Shown here piece after piece: positions 26,519 through 36,245 of a stretch of 64,000 bases of DNA. The first letter of the stretch is position 1. Each line of letters starts with the position of its first letter. The position numbers and the translations under genes are program-made. Under the pieces are notes generated by a model. That model did not search any database and was not told where the DNA came from. It saw only the letters and a program-made list of their open reading frames with translations. The DNA comes from Bog-473 sp963701955 (GTDB lineage Bacteria > Actinomycetota > Acidimicrobiia > Acidimicrobiales > RAAP-2), in assembly GCA_963701955.1 (NCBI GenBank), contig OY969694.1:1922001-1986000 (forward strand), in the 5' to 3' direction.

Positions 26519-27135
26519 CGGGCCCGGCCGCCGATACCGAAGGCCGGTTGTCCCCCAGTCTTCAGACACGCCGGCTCAACCTGCGCATGCTCACCTCCGA
26601 GGACCACGCGCCCTTGTACCGGCTCTCGAGCGATCCTGACGTCACCTTCCAGTGGCGCTTCCGCGGCACCACACCCAGCTACGACGAGTTCCTCAAGCAG
26701 CTCTACCCAGGTGTCCTGTGCCAGTTCGTGGTGAGTCCTCACGGCTCTTCAGAGGTGCTCGGGCTCGTGGTCGCCTACAACGCCGACTTCCGTCATCGCT
26801 TCTGCCACGCCGCCGTCGTCATGCACCCACGACTCCACCGCCGGGGACTCGGGATTGAGGCGTTCATGGGACTGGCGCGTTACGTCTACTACGGCTGGGA
26901 CTTCCGGATGATCATCATGGAGACGGTGGGCATCGCCTTCGAAAACTTCGCCTCGGGGGAACGGGCGGGCTACTTCAGCGTCGAGGGCCGGATCCGGGAT
27001 CAGTTCTATTACGGCGGGCGGTATTGGGACGGCATTTCGGTGACGCACCGGAGGGACCAGTTCGAGAAGCTCCTGAGGGAGCCGGCCGGGAAGCTGCTGT
27101 CCCCGGGCCGCCGCGTGATGGTGCCGCCGCCGTAG
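26515..27135 (+). CDS. GNAT-family N-acyltransferase
   Basis: 206-residue RimJ/RimL-type acyltransferase: LQTRRLNLRMLTSEDHAPLYRL at the start and the acyl-donor pyrophosphate loop region HPRLHRRGLGIEAFMG near residue 115. It is translationally coupled to the ACP gene. In this setting the donor may be acyl-ACP rather than acetyl-CoA, and the acceptor amine is unknown. The first 15 residues look unstructured. Confidence 0.82.
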   Translation: MTGPAADTEGRLSPSLQTRRLNLRMLTSEDHAPLYRLSSDPDVTFQWRFRGTTPSYDEFLKQLYPGVLCQFVVSPHGSSEVLGLVVAYNADFRHRFCHAAVVMHPRLHRRGLGIEAFMGLARYVYYGWDFRMIIMETVGIAFENFASGERAGYFSVEGRIRDQFYYGGRYWDGISVTHRRDQFEKLLREPAGKLLSPGRRVMVPPP

Positions 27136-27176
27136 GCCAACAGCGACGGTCCCCGCACCGGCGCGCGCCCGAACCG

Positions 27177-27182
27177 TAGGCT
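27177..27182 (+). promoter_or_regulatory. Probable -10 box of Thr-rich protein gene
   Basis: TAGGCT lies 6 bases before the ATG at 27189, again a leaderless arrangement. Confidence 0.4.
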
Positions 27183-27188
27183 GCCCTC

Positions 27189-27950
27189 ATGCTCCCTTCC
27201 CCCGGCCGCCTCGTTGCACTCGCCGTGTTCGCGACCGCGATCCCCCTCGCGACGGGGCTCGCGAGCGTCGGCGTCGCCGGCGCCCAGGACACCACGACCA
27301 CGTCGACGGCCGCACCCACGACGACGACGCTGCCCTCCACGACGACCACGGCTCCGGCGACAACGACCACGACCACGCTTCCACCGACGAGCACCACCAC
27401 GACGACGGCCCATCCGACGACCACCTCGCACCCGACCAGCACCACGACGACACTCGCCACGGCGACCTCGTCGAATACCCGCACCTGGGCCTGGGTCCTC
27501 CTGGCCCTGGCCGTCGCCCTCGTCGCCATCGGGGTGGTCCTCCTGATCGTCCGCACCCGCCGACAGGGCCGCGAGGCGAACTGGGAGCACACCATGTTGC
27601 CGTCGTTGGCTGCGGCCGAGCTGGCACGTGACCTGGCGCTCTCACAGACACCCGACGACGACGAGCAGCGACGCGCGGCCGTCGCCGTTCAGGTCGACGA
27701 GGCCGTCAACGCCCTCGAACGGGGTGCCACGAGCGCAACGGACGAAACCCATGCGGCGCTGTGCGTCCGGGCCGCCGAGAGCCTGCGCGGGTTGGCCTTC
27801 GCGATCGAGGCCGACCGCCTGATGCGCTCGGGCGGCCAGCACCCCACGGGTGAGCAGCTGGCCGCGGCCGATATGGCCAGGCGCAACCGCGCCACCGAGC
27901 TGGACGCGGCGCTCGACCATCTGAAGCGGGCCCTCACGCCGAAGAAGTAG
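27189..27950 (+). CDS. Exported Thr-rich, single-TM protein of unknown function
   Basis: 253 residues. A signal peptide (residues 1-32, cut probably after GVAGAQ) is followed by a Thr/Pro/Ala-rich stalk (about 33-95), one transmembrane helix (about 98-120: WAWVLLALAVALVAIGVVLL), a basic stop-transfer RTRRQGRE, and a cytoplasmic helical domain rich in Ala, Asp and Glu (130-253). The stalk would be outside the cell and may be O-mannosylated. No family is recognised. It is convergent with the permease gene. Confidence 0.7.
   Translation: MLPSPGRLVALAVFATAIPLATGLASVGVAGAQDTTTTSTAAPTTTTLPSTTTTAPATTTTTTLPPTSTTTTTAHPTTTSHPTSTTTTLATATSSNTRTWAWVLLALAVALVAIGVVLLIVRTRRQGREANWEHTMLPSLAAAELARDLALSQTPDDDEQRRAAVAVQVDEAVNALERGATSATDETHAALCVRAAESLRGLAFAIEADRLMRSGGQHPTGEQLAAADMARRNRATELDAALDHLKRALTPKK
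27286..27475 (+). repeat. Low-complexity ACG/ACC codon repeat (Thr-rich stalk)
   Basis: Imperfect runs of ACG and ACC codons encode TTTT, PTTTT and STTTT blocks. The antisense frames are open as well and give Val-rich shadow ORFs that should not be annotated. Confidence 0.7.
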
Positions 27951-27971
27951 AGCGTTCCCCTCGGTCGGGGC

Positions 27972-30546
27972 TCACTCGGTGCGCAACATGAGCGCCGTCG
28001 GGGTGCGCGCCGCACGCCGGGCCGGCAACGCTGCCACGAGATTGGCGAGGAGGAGCGTGCCCAGCGCCACCAGGACGATGGAGAACACAGGCACCGTCGG
28101 GTACGGCACGGCGTCGATCTGCTCGGCGAAGAGGTTCCAGAGCCATCGTCCCACGACGATGCCGAGCGGAATCCCCACGACGATGCCGACGACCGCGGCG
28201 ACGCTGGCCTGCCATGCCACGGCCATACCCAGCTGGCGCCGGACGAAGCCGATGGTCTTGAGGAGCGCCAGGTCGCGCCGGCGCTGGCGGACGGACGAGA
28301 ACAGGGTCAAGGCCAGGGCCACCACGGCCCCCAGCACCAGTCCCGAGACGAGCAAGGCCGGCGTGAGGCCCATGGACTTGTAGTTCACGATCTCGGCAGG
28401 ACGCTGAACGCCCTGGACGACGATGGCATTGCCGGCCGAACCACCCGGCTCGGCCGCGAACGCCCGGTCGGCCGCCTCGACCACACGATGGAGGCCGGCC
28501 AGTGCGGTGGCGGTGGGCACACCGGCCCGGACCCTGACCAGGACGAGGTTCGGCCCGCTGAGAGCCGGGGTAGGTCCGATGTCGATAGCGGCAACGAACG
28601 ACTTCGGCAACACCTCGAACGGGATGAGCATGCCGGTGCCCATGGAGGTGTGGTCCGAGACCGTGCTGGCGAACCCGATGGCGGGAAAGGTCGCCGTGCC
28701 CACGATCCGCAGACGAGTCGGTGGGATGTACACGGGGGCGTCGGCCGGGACACCGAAGGAGATCGTGACGTACTGGCCGAGGTGCTTGTGCAGCTCGGCC
28801 ATGGTGGCCGAGCCGAGCACGACACCGCGCTGTCCGTCGAGCCCGTGCCCCGTGAGGATCGGTGGTGTCACGGCGGCTCTGTCGCTCTCCAAGAGGAAGG
28901 GGACCTCCTGGCCGTCCAACTCGAGATTGTTGAAGGAGGTTCCCGAGAATGCCGCGACGTCCTTGTCGTGCCTCAGCATCGTCAATGCGACCGGCGGGAC
29001 CTCTCCACCACCGGCGCCAACCGGGTTGAGGATGTAGGTCCAGTTCCACCCGTAGAGCGGCGGATTGGAGACCAGCGTCTGCAGGCTGTCACCGAACGTC
29101 AGGGTCGTGACGACGAGCGCGACCGCCATGATGGAACCCAGCAACGCCGAGCGCACCGGCACGGTGGCCCGGCCCTCCCCCGGCTCCAGCGCCATCCGGA
29201 CTCCGACGACGCCTGGAGCCGAGAGGCCGGCGTGCGCCGCCGAGCCCACCACCCGAGCCCCCGCCGTCGGGCGCAGCCGGGGACGGAGGGAGACCCGGTG
29301 CGGGGCGGTCGTGTAGGCCAGGAGCACTGCGAGGGAGCCGAGCAGCACCATCAAGAAGACGAAGCCGTATCCGAGCACCGTCCAGTCGAAGGAGAATCCT
29401 CGATCGGGGTAGACCGCACGGACCGGGCCCAACGGTGCGATCGGGGACAGGGCAAAGCCGATGCCGACGGCGACGAGTGATCCGAGTGCGATCGCCGCTT
29501 CCAACCCGATCAAGTCGTCCAACGCGGTGTCACCAGGATCCGCGCCGAGGGCGCGGAGGATTCTCAGATCGTCGCTGTCGGCGCGCATGCGGCGCGCGAT
29601 CAGCTGCGTCGCGATGAGCACGGCAGCGAGGAGGGCAACCGCCCCGAAGACCCCCAGTGCGATGGAGATGGGCTTCAGCGTGGTATCGGCCTTGGCGGCG
29701 ACCGGTACCAGGGCATGATCGGTGACCTGGACACCGGGCGGGGCCAGTTGCGCGATTTCGCGCTCGACCAGCGGCACGGTGGCCGCTCCGCCCGAAGTCC
29801 GGATGCCGAAGGTCAGCGCCCCCGACAGTCCACCCTTGGCCAACGCCTCCTTCGCGAACGCCGGGGTCAAAGGGAGAAACGTGGGCAGCGTGTCGACATC
29901 GTCCTCGACGACCTCCGAGTTCAACGAGGCCAGGCCGACCAGCTTCATGTCCACTCGCAACGCCGGCGGCACGGCCCGGGTCCCGAATTCCGGGAGGCTC
30001 TGCTGGGCGTCGGAGTAGAACCCGAAGGGAATCACCTGCCCGACGTGGAACCCGAGCAACCTGGCCACCACCGGCGCCATGACGATCTCGTCGGGACGTC
30101 GCGGGTTGGCCAGTCGGCCTTGGCTCAGCGCCACGCGGTCCTGCGTGAAGAAGAGCCCGTTGACGCTCGCCACCGGATAGGCGAGCCCGGTGACGCGGAT
30201 GCGCGGGGCGCCATCGGCGGTGAGCGGGGCTCCGATGACGACGAAACCGGCGGCCACATGTCGCACGCCGGGGAGCCGGCTGATCTCCCGGGTCAACGAG
30301 GCCGAATAGCTGAGGTTCGTGCCTCCCGTCCCACCCGAGTAGATCGACACCTCGAAGTCAGACGGGTTGGTTGCGGCCAGGAAGACCGAGAAGGACGACT
30401 GTGTCCGGCGCGCCCGCGGCCAGACTGCCGAGACCGAGGCCGCCGACCAGGCCGATCAGAACGATCACGGACAGATACCCGGCCCAGCGGTCCCGGAGCG
30501 TCGAGCGCATCCGGTACCTGGCCAGGCCAACCCTGCGTGTGATCAC
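27972..30546 (-). CDS. FtsX-type ABC transporter permease, frameshifted
   Basis: Large MacB/FtsX-family permease with two FtsX domains. The main frame (below 30350) has 792 residues with transmembrane blocks near its residues 230-350, the start of the second domain near 390 and a final four-helix block after 660 (LVLGAVVALALTLFSSVRQRRRDLALLKTIGF). The missing N-terminus with the first membrane helix (RWAGYLSVIVLIGLVGGLGLG) lies in another frame, from GTG 30546 or ATG 30510. The two join at the GC run 30405-30415 by one extra base, giving ...QSSFSVFLAATNPSDFEV. Its ATPase is probably the gene at 34046. Cargo unknown. Confidence 0.85.
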
Positions 30547-30707
30547 CGAGCTGATTCTCTCTCGAAGAGCTCTCTCACCGCCTTGAGTCTCGCCGAGCGT
30601 CGGCTCGTGCCCAAGGGTGGCACCTCGCCCAGGCCAGGGGTGCCAACACCACGGCTCCACTTCTCGGACCAGGGCACATCGGGCCGGCCGCGCTACCGTA
30701 CCCACGC

Positions 30708-31382
30708 ATGGCGAGCATCAAGGTGGTCCTGGCGGAGGACAACGCCCTCCTCAGAGAGGGCATCTCGCGCATCATCGAGGGCGAGCCCGACTTCGATCTC
30801 GTCGGTCGGGCGGCCGACCTTCCCCAGCTGCTCGAGCTGATCGAGAAGGAGTCCCCCGACGTCGTCGTCACCGACATCCGCATGCCCCCCACCGGCACCG
30901 ACGAGGGGATCCAGGCGGCGTCGTGGCTGAGGGAGCACAGACCGGAGGTCGGGGTGGTCGTCCTCAGCCAGTACAAGACGCCCTCGTACGCGCTGGCGCT
31001 CCTCGAGACCGGATCCGCCGGCCGGGCCTATCTCCTCAAGGAGCAGGTGGCCGGGGCCGACGAGCTGGCCCAGGCGATCCGCACGGTGGCCCAGTCCGGA
31101 CAGATGATCGATCCGCAGATCGTCGACGAGCTGATCGAGGCCAAGTCGTCACGGCGGAAGTCCGATCTTTCTTGGCTGACGCCCCGTGAGTCCGAGATCC
31201 TCGGGGAGATGGCCAAGGGCAAGAGCAATGCCGCCATCGCGACCACGTTGGCGGTCTCCGAGCGGGCCGTCGAGAAGCACACCAACTCGATCTTCTCGAA
31301 GCTCGGGCTGAGCGAGGAGAAGGACGTCAACCGGCGCGTCAAGGCCGTCCTGGTCTATCTCAGCGACCCGGGAAGCGGGTGA
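30708..31382 (+). CDS. NarL/LuxR-type response regulator
   Basis: 224 residues. Receiver at 1-125 with Asp56 (VVVTDIRMPP), the acidic pair ED at 10-11 and the lysine in AYLLKEQ. LuxR-type HTH at about 158-215 (WLTPRESEILGEMAKGKSNAAIATTLAVS). The kinase partner is probably the HisKA_3 kinase at 31862, which faces it. TACCGT 8 bases before the ATG suggests a leaderless transcript. It is divergent from the permease gene. Confidence 0.93.
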   Translation: MASIKVVLAEDNALLREGISRIIEGEPDFDLVGRAADLPQLLELIEKESPDVVVTDIRMPPTGTDEGIQAASWLREHRPEVGVVVLSQYKTPSYALALLETGSAGRAYLLKEQVAGADELAQAIRTVAQSGQMIDPQIVDELIEAKSSRRKSDLSWLTPRESEILGEMAKGKSNAAIATTLAVSERAVEKHTNSIFSKLGLSEEKDVNRRVKAVLVYLSDPGSG

Positions 31383-31451
31383 CACCACCACCGCGGCACC
31401 GGCGTGCCAGCACCCCCGCTGGCCGGCCGCAGAGCATGAGAGAATGACCTG

Positions 31452-31844
31452 ATGAGCGACAAGCTCCCCGTCCTCATCGTCGACGACCAGGCTCCGTTCC
31501 GGGCCGCCATGAAGGCGGTGCTGCGACGGGCGGCGGAGTTCGAGCTCGTGGGTGAGGCGGCGAGTGGCACCGAGGCGGTGTCCCTCGAGGAGGAGCTCCA
31601 CCCCGCCCTGGTGCTCATGGACATCAACATGCCCGAGATGAACGGGATCGAGGCAGCCCGGGCGATGGTGTCGCGACGGCCCGAGGTCGTGGTGATCCTC
31701 TGCTCCACCTACGACGCCGGTGACCTTCCGCCGGAGGTGGCCACCAGCGGCGCCCGTGCCTACCTCAACAAGGAGCACCTCGGCGCGGAGACGCTCCGCC
31801 GGCTCTGGGACGGGCGCGACGCCCACGACTTCGTCTCCGTCTGA
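31452..31844 (+). CDS. Stand-alone receiver-domain protein
   Basis: 130 residues, a CheY-like receiver only. Acidic pair DD (11-12), phospho-acceptor Asp57 in LVLMDINMPEMNG, Thr in CSTYDA, and Lys in AYLNKEHL are all present, so it can be phosphorylated. There is no output domain. It follows the LuxR regulator by 69 bases and converges on the histidine kinase. It may act as a phosphate sink or bind a partner protein; this is inferred. Confidence 0.88.
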   Translation: MSDKLPVLIVDDQAPFRAAMKAVLRRAAEFELVGEAASGTEAVSLEEELHPALVLMDINMPEMNGIEAARAMVSRRPEVVVILCSTYDAGDLPPEVATSGARAYLNKEHLGAETLRRLWDGRDAHDFVSV

Positions 31845-31861
31845 GATCTGCCGCTCGGGAG

Positions 31862-34033
31862 TCAGGTCGGCGACGCCTCCACCAAGGGGACCGAGCAGCG
31901 CACCTGAGATCCTCTGCCGATCTCGGACTCCCACCGCACGGTGCCCCCGATGGCTCCGAGGCGGTCGGCCATGTTCACGTAGCCGTGCCCGCGCTGTGCT
32001 CTCTCGACGTCGAACCCGGGGCCGTCGTCTGACACCGTGAAGAGGAGCCCTCCGGACTCCTCCCACAACCTGACCTCGACATGGGCGTCGTGGGCATGCT
32101 TGGCGGCGTTCTGCAGCGCCTCGAGGCAGCAGAAGTACACCGCCGCCTCGGTCTCGGACCCATAGCGCCCGATCCCCTCCGCCACGATCGCCACCGGGAG
32201 GGGGTTCCGGTTCGCCGCGGCGCGCAACGCCTCCACCAACCCGCTGTCCACCAACAAGGGTGGATAGATCCCGTGGGCCAGCTCGCGGAGCTCCTGGATC
32301 GTCTCTTGGACCTCGCCGGCGAGTTCGTCGAGCATGTCGAGTCCGGCGTCGGGGTCGTCGACGATGATGTCCCGGGCCAACCGGAGATTGACGGCCAACG
32401 CCACCAGGTGCTGCTGCGCACCGTCGTGCAGGTTCCGCTCCACCCGTCGCCGCTCGGCGTCCCCGCTGGCGACGATCCGAGCCCGGGACTCCCTGAGCGC
32501 ATCCGCCTGTTTGCGCAGCTCGTCGAGCGTCGTCTGCAGGGCGGTGTCGAGTTGCGAGTTGTGCAGGGCCAGCCCGACCTGTCGGGCCAGGTCGGAGAGC
32601 ACCCGGTCGTCGTCCTCGGAGAACGCGCCGGCCATCTGGGGGCGCTCCACGACGATGAGGCCGAGCAGCTCGCCGGCATGGCTCACGGGGGCCACCCTGA
32701 TCTGTTCGTTCTCCCGCCCGCGCAACAAGCCCGGCAGCCACACCGACGCCCACGCCGTGCCCGACACCCCGGCGCGGGTGACCACGGGCCGCTCCCGAGG
32801 CGACACCACGCAGGACCCCGGACCGGCGTCGGGCACCGAGGCGGTGCGCTCGAGCACCTCGCCGGTTCCGGTGAACACCTCAGCGGACGTGAGGTCCATC
32901 GTCTTGCGAAGCGACTCGGCCAACTGCAGCAGCAGCTCGTCCATCGGAATCGCTCTGGTGAGGCGGCTGCCGAATGTCCGCAGGACCTCGTCGGGAGCTT
33001 CCCGCGAGCCGTACACGAATCGCGTCGCCGAGTCGACGAAACGCTCGCGGACCGGGATGAAGATGAGTGCCGCCACCCCCGACGCCACCATGGCGAGGGC
33101 GAGCGCCTCCCTGTCCCCGGTCGTCCTGGGCGCATGTCCGAGCCCGAGCACGACCACCACGTAGATCGCCGAGACCACGACCACGAATCCCAAGATGGCC
33201 AACACCTGAACAAGGAGGCGGCTGGCATGCGGACTGAGCTTCTTGCTCTCACTTGCCAGAAGGCCCAGGGGGACGAGGACGGTGGCACCTGCGGCGACGG
33301 CGCCCAGTGAGGCCGGCCAACCGACCAGGAGGTGCAGCACGCTCGCCACGAGGGCCACCGTCGCGGCCAGCGCCGCACCGATGCCGAACCACTCCATCCG
33401 CTCGCGGAAGTACCCCATGGACCCGACGTAGCGGGCCCGAAGCGGGGCGATCACCAGCAGGCCCGCGATCGCCCAGCTGATTGCACCGTCAGCGACGGTG
33501 AAGGACTGGCTCCTGGCCGCAAAGACGCAACCAGTGGTGAGGGCACCGAGATACCCGACGACGACCATGGCGCGACGAAACGAGTCACCCAGCCGACCCT
33601 GAGGAAGGGCGAGCATGAAGTGGAGCGACACGGCGGTCACCAGAACTGCCGAGAGCGTGGCGACGTCACGTGCGGCGCTCGTGGCGTGGGCGGTGTCGGC
33701 CATGCGCCCAGCCGTGAGCGCCACCATGGCCACCAGGGCGTCGACTCCGGCCAGGAGGTGGAACGGCGACCACGAACCGATGCGGTCGCGTGCCCGGGTG
33801 TCGACGAAGCCCACCAGCGCCCACACGAGGGTGAGGCCGAAGGCGACGCCCTCGACCGGGGGCGTTCCACCGGGAACACCGACGCGCAGACCGACCACAA
33901 CGCCCGCCACCGTCAACGCGAACAGGACCACCTGCACCAGCCTGAAGGGGCCCACGGCGGTCGAGCGGGGCGCCGCGAGGGTCACCGCCGCCTGGTCGCC
34001 CATCTCCACCTTGAGCTCGCCTCCGACGGTCAC
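31862..34033 (-). CDS. Membrane sensor histidine kinase, HisKA_3 (NarL-partner) type
   Basis: 723 residues. The N-terminal third has about eight to nine hydrophobic segments. A GAF-like domain follows (about 350-480). The DHp helix has the phospho-histidine in ERRRVERNLHDGAQQHLVAL, and the HATPase has EALQNAAKHAHDAHVEV and SDDGPGFD. The start is GTG 34033 or a start slightly downstream. It lies 12 bases after the ABC ATPase stop, the third gene of a leftward operon with the receiver-cyclase and the ATPase. The likely partners are the two receivers encoded opposite. Confidence 0.92.
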   Translation of the reverse strand: MTVGGELKVEMGDQAAVTLAAPRSTAVGPFRLVQVVLFALTVAGVVVGLRVGVPGGTPPVEGVAFGLTLVWALVGFVDTRARDRIGSWSPFHLLAGVDALVAMVALTAGRMADTAHATSAARDVATLSAVLVTAVSLHFMLALPQGRLGDSFRRAMVVVGYLGALTTGCVFAARSQSFTVADGAISWAIAGLLVIAPLRARYVGSMGYFRERMEWFGIGAALAATVALVASVLHLLVGWPASLGAVAAGATVLVPLGLLASESKKLSPHASRLLVQVLAILGFVVVVSAIYVVVVLGLGHAPRTTGDREALALAMVASGVAALIFIPVRERFVDSATRFVYGSREAPDEVLRTFGSRLTRAIPMDELLLQLAESLRKTMDLTSAEVFTGTGEVLERTASVPDAGPGSCVVSPRERPVVTRAGVSGTAWASVWLPGLLRGRENEQIRVAPVSHAGELLGLIVVERPQMAGAFSEDDDRVLSDLARQVGLALHNSQLDTALQTTLDELRKQADALRESRARIVASGDAERRRVERNLHDGAQQHLVALAVNLRLARDIIVDDPDAGLDMLDELAGEVQETIQELRELAHGIYPPLLVDSGLVEALRAAANRNPLPVAIVAEGIGRYGSETEAAVYFCCLEALQNAAKHAHDAHVEVRLWEESGGLLFTVSDDGPGFDVERAQRGHGYVNMADRLGAIGGTVRWESEIGRGSQVRCSVPLVEASPT

Positions 34034-34045
34034 GAACCCGCCCTC

Positions 34046-34750
34046 CTAAGACTGCACGGCCAGTGGCAGATCCACGTCCTCGTGGGCGGTGATCCTCCCG
34101 TCGCGCATCCGGACGATCTGCCCCGCCGCCGAGGCCACGTTGGCATCGTGGGTGACCAGGACGATCGTCTGACCGCCTGCGTGCAGCCGGCTGAGGAGCT
34201 CGATCACCTCCTGCCCGCCCTCCGAGTCCAGTGCTCCGGTCGGCTCGTCGGCCAGGAGCAGTGTGGGCTCATTGGCCAGGGCACGGGCGATGGCGAGTCG
34301 TTGCCGTTGTCCTCCCGAGAGCATTCCGGGCACGGTCGACGCCTTGTCGCCGATGCCGAGGAGGTCGAGGAGATCCCGGGCACGGCTCTCCGCCGCCTTG
34401 CGCTTGCGGCCGGCGATCACCGCGGGCAGCGCGACATTTTCGAGGACCGTCATGCCCTCGAGCAGGTTGAAGAACTGGAAGACGATGCCGATGTGGCGTC
34501 GACGCAGCTGGGAAAGCTCGTCCTCCGTTCGACCGGTGACCAGCTCGCCGGCCACCGTGATCGTGCCCTCGTCGGCAACGTCCAGTCCGGCGACCAGGTT
34601 GAGAAGGGTCGACTTCCCACACCCCGACGGTCCCATGAGGGCCACGAACTCACCGGACTCCACGACGAGGTTGGCGCCGCGCAGCGCGCGGACCGGCGCG
34701 TTCTCCGCCTCGAACGTCTTGCGAACCTTGTCCACCACCAGTGCGTCCAT
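34046..34750 (-). CDS. ABC transporter ATPase, MacB/LolD family
   Basis: Walker A GPSGCGKSTLLN, signature LSGGQRQRLAIARAL, Walker B LLADEPTGALD and the switch histidine in VLVTHD. The 234 residues are typical of LolD/FtsE-like subunits. I prefer ATG 34750 (MDALVVDKVRKTF) because AGAGGAAAG lies upstream and it is only 2 bases after the cyclase stop, which implies coupling. Its permease is probably the FtsX protein at 27972-30546, on the same strand but separated by regulators. Confidence 0.93.
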   Translation of the reverse strand: MDALVVDKVRKTFEAENAPVRALRGANLVVESGEFVALMGPSGCGKSTLLNLVAGLDVADEGTITVAGELVTGRTEDELSQLRRRHIGIVFQFFNLLEGMTVLENVALPAVIAGRKRKAAESRARDLLDLLGIGDKASTVPGMLSGGQRQRLAIARALANEPTLLLADEPTGALDSEGGQEVIELLSRLHAGGQTIVLVTHDANVASAAGQIVRMRDGRITAHEDVDLPLAVQS

Positions 34751-34752
34751 GT

Positions 34753-36120
34753 TCAGCTTTCCTCTTTCACGGCGTGGGCGATCGGTCCACACGCATCATC
34801 CACCAGTTTGTATGCCACGACATGGGTCTCGCGTCCTTTGACCAGTTGGGGCGGGAGCGCGACCGTCGGACGAGCTGTGTGCCAGGCGTCGACCGTCGCC
34901 TGCGACACGACCGTCTCCCCCGCTTCGGCGAGCTGCTGAAGTCGCTGCGACATGTTCACCGTGTCCCCGACCAACGTGTACTCCAGTCGCTCCTCCGAGC
35001 CGAGAAGGGCGGCAGCCGCCTCCCCGGTGGAGAGACCCAGACCGAGGCCGAAGGCAGGAAGGCCCTCATCGTGCCAGCGGTGGTTGATCTCTCGCTGCTT
35101 CTCGTGCATGGCAGAAGCCGCGGCGACCGCCCGGTCGGCATGGTCGGCCTGTGCGAACGGCGCTCCGAACACCGCCATCACGGCGTCGCCCACGAACTGC
35201 ATCACGGTGCCGTTCTCACCCAGGATCGCGTCGTTCATGGCTGCTCGGTGCACGTTCAGCTGGCCCGCCAGCTGGCTGGGGTCCGCGTGCTCCGCAATGG
35301 ACGAGTAGCCGCGGATGTCGCTCATCAGCACGGTCACGATCACCTTCTCTGTCTCGCCGATGTGTCGTCCGTCTCGCCTGAGCTTCTCCGCCAGACCACC
35401 GGGGAGCAAGCGCGACAGCGTCTCGCCCTGCTCCTCGCGGTCCACGATGGCCTTGTGCAGCAATCGCAAGCGTTGGAGTGCCCCCTGCGTCCCGGCTGAC
35501 ACGCCCTCGGCCAACTTGACGAACATGCCCTCGACTTCGGCGTCGATCGCCTCGGGCGGCAGACCCCGGCTGACCGCGATCGCCTTGATCGGCTTGCCCT
35601 CGGCCACCATGCTGAGCAGCTCCTCCTCCGCCGGCGTGAGACCGCCGTCCGAGGTGACTGGGCGAACGAGCGCATCGACGATGGCCGGATCCAACGCGTT
35701 GCCGCCACTGGCCACGGCACGAATGGCGTCGACCAGCTGGTCGCCCTGGGCGATGTGGTCCTTCAGCAGGTACCCGTATCCGGCCGAACCCTCGGCCAGG
35801 AGCGAGACGGCGTATTCGGGGTCGTCGTACTGGGACAAGATGACCACCCCGGTGCCCGGATGGCGCTTGCGCACCTCTTTGGCCGCGTCGATTCCCTCCC
35901 GGTTGAACTCCGGGGGCATCCTGATGTCGGTGACGAGCACCTGGGGTGCCAACGAGGCGGCGCCCCGCACCACCTCGTCATAGTCCGCGGCAACTCCGAC
36001 GATACGCAGATCCTTGTGTCGCTCGATGAGGGCCCGGACCCCCTCGCGCACGATGAGGTTGTCATCGGCCAGGAGCACCGAGATCGTGCTGCTTCCTCCA
36101 GCGGAGTCATCCATTGACAC
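34753..36120 (-). CDS. Receiver - HTH-like - class III adenylate/guanylate cyclase
   Basis: 455 residues with three parts. Receiver 10-135: Asp65 in VLVTDIRMPP, Lys in YGYLLKDH. A degenerate LuxR-like HTH follows at about 160-215 (GLTPAEEELLSMVAEGKPIKAIA). The class III nucleotidyl cyclase occupies about 255-445: metal Asp in LMSDIRGYSSIAE and FVGDAVMAVFGAP, and the Asn/Arg pair in VGDTVNMSQRL. The catalytic set looks complete, so phosphorylation may control cAMP (or cGMP) synthesis. Start GTG 36120 or ATG 36114. Divergent from the cNMP-binding gene. Confidence 0.9.
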   Translation of the reverse strand: MSMDDSAGGSSTISVLLADDNLIVREGVRALIERHKDLRIVGVAADYDEVVRGAASLAPQVLVTDIRMPPEFNREGIDAAKEVRKRHPGTGVVILSQYDDPEYAVSLLAEGSAGYGYLLKDHIAQGDQLVDAIRAVASGGNALDPAIVDALVRPVTSDGGLTPAEEELLSMVAEGKPIKAIAVSRGLPPEAIDAEVEGMFVKLAEGVSAGTQGALQRLRLLHKAIVDREEQGETLSRLLPGGLAEKLRRDGRHIGETEKVIVTVLMSDIRGYSSIAEHADPSQLAGQLNVHRAAMNDAILGENGTVMQFVGDAVMAVFGAPFAQADHADRAVAAASAMHEKQREINHRWHDEGLPAFGLGLGLSTGEAAAALLGSEERLEYTLVGDTVNMSQRLQQLAEAGETVVSQATVDAWHTARPTVALPPQLVKGRETHVVAYKLVDDACGPIAHAVKEES

Positions 36121-36245
36121 CGTTCTCCCACACCGGCGTCACCGTGAACAGGTGGGGACCCACACTTCGGCGGTGGTACTAGGCACACCCGGGAGAACCT
36201 GGCACCACACTCGCCAGAAATGACCAGTCGGCGCATGGTGGGAGC

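Noticed and set aside
27009..27651. Val/Ser-rich minus-strand frames
   Set aside because: They are shadows of the Thr codon repeats.
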